64,000 bases of DNA from Siphonodentalium dalli. Its lineage: Eukaryota > Mollusca > Scaphopoda > Gadilida > Siphonodentaliidae. Of the stretch, positions 45,727-56,028 are shown one piece after another. The position numbers were made by a program, and so were the translations under genes. The DNA lies in assembly GCA_032622095.1 (NCBI GenBank), contig CP136065.1:67917675-67981674 (forward strand), given 5' to 3'. Below the pieces are notes generated by a model. That model saw only the letters and a list, made by a program, of their open reading frames with translations. It did not search any database and was not told the origin of the DNA. How positions within the stretch are numbered: the stretch's first letter is position 1; each line of letters begins with the position of its first letter.

Positions 45727-48116
45727 AGAGAGGTAGCTAGAGTGTTTGGTTATACACATATGCACTATGTAGTCTTCTTTCGAGTTGAGCCATGGACCAA
45801 CTAAGCGGAACATATAATACACAGAAATTCTACACTTTTTGGTTCGATATGTTAATTATCTCATTCGTGAAGACAACACAAATGAAGAGCCACTCGTGGA
45901 AATTCATTATTGTTTTCCCCATTCGTGAGCTAATTCCCATATCCAACAAAAAGGTGTAGACATCTTCTATGCACTTTCCAACACGTACATACATAATGCT
46001 GAATACTTGTTTAAGCTATTTGCTAAAGTAGTATATAACTTCCGAAAATTTGGTCCGCCAAATTCCAGTGATTCAATGTGCCTTATAGACAGACCAGGAG
46101 CAAACAGCTTCGGCATTTCTGATTGCCGTTGGCATGTAATTATGAGGGCTGCAATGTGGTGACTGATTGGAGGTCCGGAGCCAGACAGAATGCTCGAAAC
46201 TATGGTTTGATGTCTGGAGGGATGAGTTGGCACTATGTTACGTGAGTTTACCCCGTATTTTCATTTCGCGTTACTCTGTTTGTATAGTATGCATGTCGCA
46301 CACAAGAGGCTAATCATTCACGGGGTAACGCCATACATTGTATTATGCCAAGGATGTTCAATGACAATGCCAAGCCATGCCTTTATTATTAATTACAACA
46401 ACAAAAAATTATATAGTGACTTGAAATATAAAATAACACGTTATGAAACCTATCTATTGCACAGGGTATCTTTCACCGCCAGGTATAACTTACTCAATAA
46501 TACCTCTGATACTGGCTCATATTTGATTGCTCACTCTGTCGGACAATCTTCCAATGAATACTGATCACGATATTGCGCAGCTTCACTGAGATATAGTGTC
46601 CAATTTAACCATGAAGCAGGTTCAACGCGTTAACACGAGCACCGTGCACAAGGTAGATTGCCCAACTGTAATTTTATTATTTTAAGTGGGTTATAGAATA
46701 TAATATATATTTTTTGTAATCAGTTTTTGTAATCATTTATCGGGTCCAACCACCGATAACAATAACATACCTAGACAATATAGAGCCGACCTAATACAAC
46801 TGTTTTTGCACAGTAAAACAGTTATCCCCGTGTTCTTAACCGTTGTAGTGCACAATCTGAATAACGCACAAATTGTTTTGTTTCGGGAGTTTTTTATTCG
46901 GCTTTATGGGAAAATGCAATTTATCAAGTGATTTAGCAAACAGGAAGTTCGCAACTTCGATTATTGTCTGCCATAATGCCTGCATTTTAACAGGTATTGG
47001 AACCTCATACCATATACATGTATAGACCCCGAACATGAAGCTAAATGGGTTCTAAATGATATATTCAAGAATATAAAAGTCTATATAAATATACATTTCA
47101 TTGTAGGACAGCAATTACATTACTCAGTTCACCGGTTCCAACATACCCACCCACACCCGCCTTGTGTCTGGAAACAACACTTTGTGGTGGACAGTCCGCG
47201 AATACAGAATATCACGGAACCTAATACACCCAATGGGGGCTAAACTGACATTGTGTTCTTACAGCAACTAATCCGTGGTAGATACTGGACTATTAAATGG
47301 AAGCCATAGCTGCCGTTAGCCATATACGGGGCTGATCGACCAGACAGGTTTTTTTCTGATATCAATATTTGATGGCTATATACTGGGAAGGTAACAGTTC
47401 GATATGTCTGATGGTCGATCACCAGGGTTGTCATTAAAAAGGGAGCATACTTATCAACGAAAACACTAATAATTAAAGTGATACTAACTTCAGTGAATAC
47501 CAAATGCACTTTGGTCATGCACGAAAGGACATACAAATAATGTAATACTTAGAAGTGATGGGATAATTTCAGCAGACATTGCTTCATTACACATCACAAC
47601 ACAGTGCTTTCTTCATGTAGTGGTGTTAAAATTTGCATGATAAAATAATTTTGAAAATTAATAAATATTGGTTAAATCCTACAATGTAGCACTCGACTAT
47701 TACCGATAATTCCAGTCACACCGATGGTAGAACTTCAGAGAACACAACATTTGAACTATATACGCACAATATCTTAAACGTTTAAACCTTAAATCGGAAA
47801 ACAATAGACTGAGGGCAATGATTCCTACAATGATAGTAGCTGCATATTATAATTTATTTATTATTCTAATCATCGTCTAGTTTGACAATCATGATTCATG
47901 AGTACTAATGTCCTCATTTACAAATGAAAGAATAATATAAATACATATCAAATACGGTGGGATACACAGAAGAAAGTATTTATTAATATAAATATGAATA
48001 TCATCGAGGGGGTGTATCTGCACATGTGTATGCAGACGTTCATATGCATGGATATACATATATGATAATACTATGGTATACTTACTAGTGGCATATGATG
48101 TGCGTGGGTCTTTTTT
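45727..48116. other. No supported gene apart from the weak frame at 46235
   Basis: AT-rich sequence with no recognised repeat, RNA gene or further coding segment. Confidence 0.45.
46235..46564 (+). CDS. Hypothetical 109-codon frame, possible exon relic
   Basis: I do not recognise a family. The second half (RVSFTARYNLLNNTSDTGSY, LIAHSVGQSSNEY) has the polar, beta-strand-like composition of an extracellular module with a potential N-glycosylation site (NNTS), and a DTGSY phrase that recalls the DxGxY turn of immunoglobulin folds, but the flanking cysteines expected there are not positioned clearly. The first part looks random. No splice sites were established. It lies about 500 bp downstream of the receptor-tail-like frame on the same strand, and any link is speculative. 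Confidence 0.2.
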   Translation: MLREFTPYFHFALLCLYSMHVAHKRLIIHGVTPYIVLCQGCSMTMPSHAFIINYNNKKLYSDLKYKITRYETYLLHRVSFTARYNLLNNTSDTGSYLIAHSVGQSSNEY

Positions 48117-48430
48117 TTATAGATATATTGATATATTTACTATGATCTTTCTGTTATTTGTATCGCAGAGGTCATGCAATTCAACTGTGGGCAAAAATTT
48201 AATTGTGTTCGGTCGGTTTTGATAGTAGGCTTTCAAATAGTTCGTTCTGAGGGCAGTTAGCTGAGGACAGTTCATAACAAGGTGGTATTCATCGCTGAGT
48301 TCCTCCATACAAAGAGTGCATCTTCGTTCTGAGTATGGGGTGTTTGTCCAAGAACCAGTTTATAAGAATGGAGTTGTGTGCTTCCAATTTGGACATAAAT
48401 AAAAGCCCCCGAGGATGAGCGACCGGGCGG
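48117..48430 (-). pseudogene. Non-LTR retrotransposon ORF2 C-terminus (minus strand)
   Basis: On the minus strand, SKLEAHNSILI is followed, after a frame change, by TPYSERRCTLCMEELSDEYH, LVMNCPQL and TNYLKAYYQNRP. The pattern C-x2-C, then H and C (CTLC...DEYH...NC), preceded by an L-x-A-H-N phrase and a basic stretch, is typical of the cysteine-rich end after the reverse transcriptase in Jockey/CR1/I-type LINEs. The 48117-48308 frame ends at a stop after ISIYL, consistent with the natural ORF end. The frameshift near 48355 and the loss of everything upstream mark it as a dead, 5'-truncated copy. Confidence 0.65.
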
Positions 48431-48639
48431 ATATTTAACTCACTATCATATTGTTCTAAGTGAGGATGTGTTAATCATCCTTCAAATATCTGTGTAATAA
48501 TTGTCATGATTATTTTTGTTTTGTAATGTGAACCAGGGGTCGGTATGAAGGGTATGTCAATATATGCATTCGCTTTATATCATTCGTGGAATAATTTATC
48601 AAAATAAAACATAAGCTATTGTGATTCAGACAGGCTTCC

Positions 48640-48990
48640 GGTGGAGCGACCGAATGGATGGCTCAGCTCCCCACGCACATCTTTGGTCAACATTTTCAAC
48701 AATTGTAATTTGCATTACTGACACAATAGTAGTGGGAAATTTGGAACCAATAGTCGGTTGGACTTGTACTCATAGTTTGATAACCCAACCGCGGGTCAAC
48801 TTGTGTTGAACAGTGTTTAATAGACAAGCCGTGGTATATTGCCATACATGTTCAAAACTTGGCCAACAGTTGGACATATATGTCCAACAATTGGGAACCA
48901 GTTGAAGACGTTTAAAATGTCGCAACATTGGGACTTTGGTCTGGTACAGGAAGTGTAGTTGGATAGACACATGTCCAAAGCCATACACAC
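48640..48990 (+). mobile_element. Diverged fragment of the CAGGGACGTGGC hAT-type MITE
   Basis: CATCTTTGGTCAACATTTTCAACAATTG, then TGACACAATAGTAGTGGGAAATTT, then AGTCGGTTGG and CATAGTTTGAT follow the order of the complete copy at 10291-11061. Its ends are not preserved. A small inverted repeat TTGGACATATATGTCCAA (48872-48889) lies within. Confidence 0.45.
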
Positions 48991-49488
48991 CTTGTGTATA
49001 AATGTACGCTAACTATATAGATGATGCGTGTCTTGCAAACTTGATATACATTACTTTTTGAGACACAATACGCCAACACATGCATCCCCTGTATATAATA
49101 GTTGGGGGCATAGTTAGTGGGGCGTAAAAAGTAAACATCATAAATCGATATAGCGTGTTATGTGCGGTACACAGCTACAGTGTAATCATGTCACACAACA
49201 GTGACATATGCCGACAAAGACATTGAAAGAGACTAGACACCACACAATACGCAGGTCAAACTTATCGGAATAGCTATTGGTTGTATCATTAGACGCGAGT
49301 CTGGTGACTCTACTGTATCGATTTGTTTTCTTTCTGTTTAATCCTCATACTACCTGGGTATATAGTTGTTTCATTCGAGATATGTGTTCCTTGCTTTTCA
49401 CGAACCAACTGTTTGTTAGAAAATTAGGTTATGCCAAACTATATAATGGTAAATATGATATAGACATTTTCACTACTTCATCCTTACG
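48991..49488. other. Sequence without recognised features
   Basis: No supported gene or repeat. Confidence 0.4.
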
Positions 49489-49780
49489 TGTTATGTTACT
49501 ATTCAGCCACTTTCTGGACAATGAAGAATGTAAAATTGAATTTAGTTATAACTATTAAAGTATTAAATTGTTACCACGGCCGACAACGTGTGTTATATGT
49601 ACTATTCAGCAAGTATCTGGACTTGAAGAATGCAATATTAAATTTAATTATTACTATTCAAGTATTTGTCATTTTACCACAGTCGTTAGCTTATGTTATA
49701 TGTGCAATTCAGCCACTATCCCGACGATTAAATTTAATTATAAATATTAAACACATAACCACAACCGACAACACCACCGG
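49489..49780 (+). repeat. Tandem repeat, 102-bp unit, nearly three copies
   Basis: TTATGTTACTATTCAG (49491), TTATATGTACTATTCAG (49593) and TTATATGTGCAATTCAG (49696) mark three units. Each continues with a CACTTTCTGGAC-like phrase, AAATTGAATTTAGTTATAAC and an ACCAC-GCCGACAAC-like end. The overlapping short frames on the plus strand (49277-49838) derive from it. Confidence 0.75.
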
Positions 49781-51667
49781 TAATTCCCTTTCCAAAAAAA
49801 AACACATGAAATTTGAACTGCTAAAAGTGCACTGCTGAGAGTCTTACAATATGGTCCGCGTTGACAATCTTACTTCACAGTCCTTGTTGAGAGTGTTACA
49901 GTATAACACATATATGGCCGAACATGTCTCAAATAAGGTAACTCTTTGTCTCAAACTGTTAGATAGGAACGTTTTCATCTCTTACTAAAAGTACATCCAT
50001 TAAGAAATTGATGCCATAGCCAATGGTCAGCCTTTATTTGGTACAGCTCGATGCATACAACCATTAATACGAACTTACAAGTATCAATTCTCCAGAACGA
50101 TTTGATTAGGTTTGTCGAGAGCTTAATACGCAAACACATAGTGACCAAAATGAAGATAAAACCACCACATGGATCCCTGTTGCATACCGAGTTTCTCGGA
50201 TAAATTATATATTCTGAAAACATAAAATTACGACAGAAGAGAGTGGGACACAGGAACGTGACGTTTTCCAGTATAATGGGTTCATTTAAGCTTTGTCTCA
50301 ACCTGCAGCTTAATGGTAGACTCTGGTTGCTCAGTTGGTGAGATGCATAGCAAAATTGGGCCAAAATATGTCGTGCATCAAAGGATATTTTGGTTTTAAT
50401 GACGATGAGCGCGGATTTGTTATCCGCGCCAAGAGGAGGCAGACATATTCGTGTATATGGGCAAACATTTCAGTTTGTTTCTAGGACGGGCGCTGGTTTT
50501 ACTTGCCGATGAGTGATTTTCCTGTAAAATTAACAATTTCGCACCCGTCCCTCCACCCGTAAAATTAATATAATTATTGATATGCCGCAGCGACTGAAAC
50601 TACTTTAAACTCAATTCAAACAAATAGACAAGACACACAATCATGCACTTGGAATGTAATAATGGATCCCACGCGTGTGCAGTGATTGTTCGGTTATACA
50701 GTACTTATGTGAAGTCACCGTGACATGGCGTCGATGACATCGGATTACAGTAATGTTACCTTTTACCGTTCCTAAGTGTCAGTTTGCAACTCAGGTGATA
50801 TAAAATCATATTAAAAAAATACAGTCACTGTTTATAGTCCATTTACCTACCAAGATTGTCATGATGCTTCCAAGAAGTGTTACTGGTATATCACCGGTGT
50901 AGCGATAGTTTGTCTATCTGGAGAGGTAACATCTTAGCAAACGTGGTGGTGTTTACACAGTAATGGAGTAGTCAACTAGCACTCAGAACTACACTGTCTA
51001 ACCAGACCTGAAATTGCGTTTTAGTTACTAGAACAGTAGTACTTTAATAAATGAGGTGTATTTTAACACACCCCTCTCGATCCAGTCGAGTAGTAAATTG
51101 TTCGCCGGCTGCTTGCCAACCAATGAATGTTGACAGGTGATCTGCAGTGGTGCAAATATTACCTTTCGGTGAGAGCAGTTTAGCTGGATTTTAGAAGTTG
51201 AGTTACTAGCGGGGTGACGATTATTCAATTATATATATAACTACCGTACCAACAGTTAAAGCCATGTGAGCTTCATTTATCATCTTTACTTGATTTCATA
51301 TGTTATTGTTTATTCTAACAAATAACGCTTTCATAATATTCCTCTCTATCGTCCAGAATAACATGACATCATACACAGACAAGGTACTCACACGTACAAT
51401 ATTTATAACGCCAGAATAACCTGACTCCACAAATTGGCCAGCTGATGACGACTGACGATGTTAGTACAATTAGGATAACCTTCACAGATTGTACAGATCT
51501 TCAATCTATTCTGTGTCACATAACTCGCGGGATTCAGCCATGAACCATGAACCAGGAACCAAACACATAACTTTGTGTTAGACTGGTAGCCATAATCTTG
51601 TCTGGTTATCACACCAAGAGATAATAGCACAACATTGATTTTCGATATTTATCAAATAATACACTTC
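49781..51667. other. No supported gene
   Basis: A TTGCTCAGTTGGTGAGATGC phrase at 50328-50347 resembles a tRNA A-box region, but no B box or cloverleaf follows. Otherwise nothing is recognised. Confidence 0.4.
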
Positions 51668-52066
51668 TTTACCCTTTACCCAACAAACCGGCCAAAACCG
51701 GCCAAATAAAGCTTCAACAGCCTAAAATATCTTCGGTCTGTCTCAATAGAACCATACAAATATGGATATCATTGGAACCGGCTCCTTGACCACACTGTGA
51801 TAGTTACAGTTATGCCCTGTGTCAATGCATTCTCTTATATATGCTAGTCGACCATAGGTCGCCTCGCATATATAAGAGAATGCATTGGCCTAAAAAAATC
51901 GTTTTTTAACACTTTTTACCATTTTTTCTTACATTCTTTAACAATTTTATAATTTTTAATGTGTTAAGCCAATGCATTCTCTTATATATGCGAGGCGACC
52001 TATGGTCGACTCGCATATATAAGATAATGCATTGGCACAGGGCCCTTCTGTCGGGTAAAGGGTTAA
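51668..52066. mobile_element. piggyBac-like MITE, inverted copy of 25077-25468
   Basis: The element proper is 51672-52062 (391 bp). Termini CCCTTTACCCAACA on the left and GTCGGGTAAAGGG on the right; flanks TTTA (left, 51668-51671) and TTAA (right, 52063-52066), consistent with a TTAA duplication carrying one mutation. It is the reverse complement of the copy at 25.1 kb, with the same two central palindromes (about 51823-51890 and 51966-52037) and the same GGCCAAAACCGGCC segment. Point differences (for example GCTAGTCGACC against GCGAGTCGACC) show that the copies have aged independently. Confidence 0.85.
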
Positions 52067-52675
52067 AAACATGTAATTCGTATAAGTAGGCACTTCCAAT
52101 CGTAAGACATTGATTTTCCGGCTCGGTGTTTCGCGTCGAATACAAAAATACCCACACACCTTCTTACGTGTAAAGCTAATATATCGTGAAGTTAGGGCTG
52201 TCTGACAATAAATTCGCAGCGGCCATGTGTGTGGTTATTCCGTATGCACATACTTTATTGAAGAACGATTACATAATACCAATTTTATTTGGATATTCAC
52301 TATCAAATAATAATAATAATATCCACATTGAGTGTCCACATATATATTTGTTTAATATACACGACTGTATTCCTATTCAATTCAGTCATTGTTTATTATT
52401 GCTCCACGTAATTGTATTTACTCTTCGGAGACCTTGGTTGGTAATAAACATTCTGTTTCTAGTTCATTGGTCTCAACGTGTATGAAGAAATCAACGATTC
52501 TCGATTTACACTAGATATTACATGTTAAGGTACATTTAAACTGTATAAGGTGTGAGTGGGCAAGGTCGCTTGATATGTGGTCACTTATTCGTACCTAAAC
52601 GCGAAATATGGACATTGTCTGCTGGACAAGCGTGCGGTCGTGGTGAATCGCGTGTAGTGGGGTCCGTAAGGGTTG

Positions 52676-52860
52676 AATCGTGACTTTAGTGACAAAAGTG
52701 TGAAACTTCAAATAAATGTTGCTCAGTTAATGAACACGTTGAAGGGGTTCCCGAATTGAAAATCAGTTTTCCATGGCAACGGCTTCAAATATTTCGAGAC
52801 AAGTTTAGAAGGGGGCCACTGTTGAGAACCAATGAGCCTTGTGTTGAAGATATGGTGTTA
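52676..52860 (+). repeat. Repeat pair partner of 57285-57425
   Basis: GACTTTAGTGACAAAAGTGTGA, TTTCCATGGCAACGGC, AAATATTTCGAGACAAGTT and CCACTGTTGAGAACC...TGAGCCTTGT are all found in diverged form at 57.28-57.43 kb. There the GACTTTAGTGA block lies after, not before, the others. Confidence 0.5.
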
Positions 52861-53029
52861 GCTCATAGCGTCATTAATGGTCCATCGAACGGACACGGCC
52901 ACCAGGACATGTAGGGTAAATGTCAATTGCTAACTTCAAGGTCATTATAACAAAATGTTATATGTTGGTATATTTGTTACTAATATTCCGCTGCCCCTAA
53001 TTCGTTAATCAATCCCCACACTGTCAAAA

Positions 53030-53260
53030 AGGAATTTCTTAATTAGAAAATATTTCTTAATAAATTATCTTATTATCAAGAAACTGTAATATTCTTACAA
53101 CCAGAAATTATTTCTAACGGTTAAGAAAATATTTCCAGAGTGAACAATAATTTCTCAAATATAATAACATATTTCTAAAATATCAGTATAGAGTTTCCAG
53201 CGGGCGAGAAAATATTTCTTCCGCAAGAATATTTTGTTCTTAAATACAGAAAGTATATCT
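53030..53260. repeat. AGAAAATATTTCT-rich palindromic array
   Basis: About ten self-complementary phrases such as AGAAAATATTTCTTAA, AAGAAAATATTTCCAG and CGAGAAAATATTTCTTCCGC are clustered within 230 bp. It could form multiple small hairpins. Class unknown. Confidence 0.6.
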
Positions 53261-53419
53261 ATAAAACAATAAAAAACACAAACTACAGTTAGTGTAAAGA
53301 TGCCCTCATTCCGCTGTCTGATTTGACATCATAATTAGAAACTTTCCAAATAATAATGATTACACTTGCTATCTTCCACTAAAATTATTACCCATTCACC
53401 AAATATAAGAGGTGATATG

Positions 53420-56028
53420 GTAAATGCCACTGTGTAGGAACTGTTACGTCGGATGTCGTTTGTGATGGTTCTTGACTGATTTGTGACGGTTCCTTTTGAT
53501 CGAAATTATACATTTTCGCTACTTTTCGACAGTTAAAATGCAATTTTGAAGCCATCTAGCTGATAATTCGATTAATTTTTCCATTCCCCTCACAATCAGT
53601 GGCACCAACGAAAGTAATAATATCAATAATTCCATTGTGAGAGACATAACAACGACGAAAACCGCGAATATTGATATTTGTTTGGGTTCTCGCCTGATCG
53701 AATCGGTTCTCTCCCCATTTAATTTTTTTAACGGGTAATACTATGGCTAATATTTGGCAGGATAATGGTTCAAACAGACCATGTCGTGTAACTAACGAAA
53801 GGTAAACACAACACAATATGCATTAAGTTGAAATTTGCACCACTTGTCATCAATGTCTATGAATTACACTGCCTTCTTATGCTTATTCAATAACCTGTGT
53901 TACGCATATCAAAATTCGCCAAGTCGCCAGCTAGTTTGACAAATAACGCATTTTACAAACCCAACATTGCCACGAGTCAATAGCCGGTTAACTATAGTGG
54001 AATTTTATAGCGCTGGACTTCGGAAAGCGTGAGCGTAGACGGGAGATATAGTGTTATCTGTCTTGTATTTTATGTTTTCTATTTTCGTAGACGCATTTTA
54101 ATCAGCAAAAAGCAAAAAAATAAGACGTTAAAAGTTCGTTGACATCAATACATTGTTCTGATAACGCATTATGAAGTTATATTGGGCATACGCTTGCTGG
54201 GTGCTGATTATATAGGTTAGGTGCTAGAATTCGCTATTTCTTCATCGGACTAAGCTTGTTCTGCTGCTGTCCAGGATAATCCGACCGGCAATCACTCAGG
54301 ATTTGTTCTAACTTCTAAGCCTCTAGATAGGGAAGCCATGCCACTCATATTCCCATTAAGAGATACCTGATTACAACCAATAACGTTATTAATTGCCTAC
54401 ACTTGCCTGTAAGAGGGAATAATTGCTTTATACTAGTAAAGGCTATATTTTGTAATTTTAAATAAAATAAAAATTGGATGAAGTGAAAGTAAAAATTATT
54501 TGGTCAACCGCCTTTGACTTACTATATAGCAGTCGCCCCGAACATGCATGAGTAGTCATGCATCCATTCCTCAGGGATATTCCGGAATGTAAATACGGGT
54601 ACCAATATTAAACCTTTAAAGGTATATCAATCAGGCAATGGAAGTTTTACAAAATCATGTGACTATTGGTCAAAAGAGTACAAGTGAAGTCGACCTAATT
54701 TGAAGATGGCCCAATACGAAGCCGATCCGATCGAAGTCAACCTGAGAGAGGTCGGGCCCGATGATTAGATAGGAATTGAATATTGTTAATATTATTTTAA
54801 ATGAGCGCGGCGGACAATTACACTTTAAACGAACACATTATTATTAAAATGTGTGTATGTGCATAAGGGGGGACTTTCCTCAGTCATTATTGTAAAATCA
54901 AACTTAAGGGAACAATTTCAACATTTGGTTGGTGTGAAATTTCCAACCAATCTATAGTGTAAGGTGTGAAATTTGTAACTGCTGAAAAATTTGACCAAAG
55001 TTGGGGGCAGACACCAATTAAGCACACCTCTCTGTCCAAGCCACGCCCCTCCCCACCACCCATATCCCCTGGCCACGCCATAACATATCAATGATTCAGT
55101 TGAACGTGATTTCTTAAGATATGTTCATGTCTGGGCGACATACATGCGTAAATGTCCCTTAGTCGGGACTTTCGAGGAATAAATATGTTGGTGCTGGCAT
55201 CGAAACATTGTCCCACCTGGATCTTTCAATCATGGCCCTGTATTAATTAAATGAATAACATCTCATAATCCCCTGAGAGTAGATTTCTATTACCGTTGGT
55301 TATTTATATAGGCAGGCATGATTATGATATAATACCCCTCAGGACTTTCAATATTTGGTTTCTGCCAAGTAATGTCACTTACTATTATTATTAGATATTT
55401 ATTGTATCAGTTCTTAATATGCCTGTTGTATTATGTAAATGGTATAATCTAGTCATTATCTGGTTTAAAATGTCAGATACACAAAGACAATATTCGGCCC
55501 AAAGTGCAGAAATCGTTCGAATAAATATCATGTATAGAACCGTCACAGCCATAATTGGCTTGAAATAGAACCGTAACACGCACACGTGTTGATTACGAGG
55601 CTACTGTTCGAAATTATCAACCGTTATCGGGATATTTTCTCAGATATTTTACAGAAGAATAACACGGGTATACTTTACGCTCAGTGTTCGTGTTCAATAC
55701 GCGTTTCATGTTTTACACGTCACCAAAAACAAAGGAATTGCGTCCTCATGGATTGATTTTCAGTTATAACATGTTGATATTTACGCGTTAACTGGCTAAT
55801 TCCGAGTTAATTGTGATCTACAGTGCATGATTCGATAATACGGCACTTCTGCAGCCTCTGTTCGTTCAGGAAAGTATAATACATTCAAGATATATATAAT
55901 TATGCCTGAGTTTGTCCCGAAAATGATTATTTTTAATCATAAGGAACCGTAACAAATCAGTCAAGAACCATCACAATACCGGCGATAGAACGACTTCGAT
56001 GTAACAGTTCCTACACAGTGGTCAATGC
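53420..56028. mobile_element. 2.6-kb inverted-repeat DNA transposon with 8-bp duplication
   Basis: The element proper is 53428-56020. The left end CACTGTGTAGGAACTGTTAC is repeated inverted at the right end (GTAACAGTTCCTACACAGTG, 56001-56020). The match continues inward for about 75 bp, including TGTGATGGTTCTTGACTGAT and ACGGTTCCTT, with a gap of about 10 bp. Flanks GTAAATGC (53420-53427) and GTCAATGC (56021-56028) look like an 8-bp target duplication with one change. An 8-bp duplication with CA-starting ends suggests hAT, though P-type or Merlin elements also give about 8 bp. No transposase was recognised in the 2.4-kb interior; the 86-codon minus-strand frame at 53556-53816 is unassigned. 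A fragment of another MITE is nested at 54880-55085. Confidence 0.7.
54880..55085 (-). mobile_element. Fragment of CAGGGACGTGGC hAT-type MITE (minus strand)
   Basis: On the minus strand GGCGTGGCCAGGGG is followed by ACTTTGGTCAAATTTTTCAG, CACACCTTACACTATAGATT, GGTTGGAAATTTCACACCAA and AAGTTTGATTTTAC, the order seen in the complete copy at 10291-11061. The outermost bases of both ends are altered. It lies inside the 53428-56020 element. The 64-codon minus frame here is a repeat shadow. Confidence 0.6.

Larger units (their letters stand above)
52067..53419. other. No supported gene; contains two small repeats
   Basis: The segment 52676-52860 is a partner of 57285-57425. The segment 53030-53260 is an AAGAAATATTTCTT-rich array. 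A 99-codon frame at 52186-52485 has random composition. Confidence 0.45.

Noticed and set aside
50320-50350. tRNA A-box-like TTGCTCAGTTGGTGAG
   Set aside because: No B box or acceptor stem follows, and no tail or repeat copies suggest a SINE.
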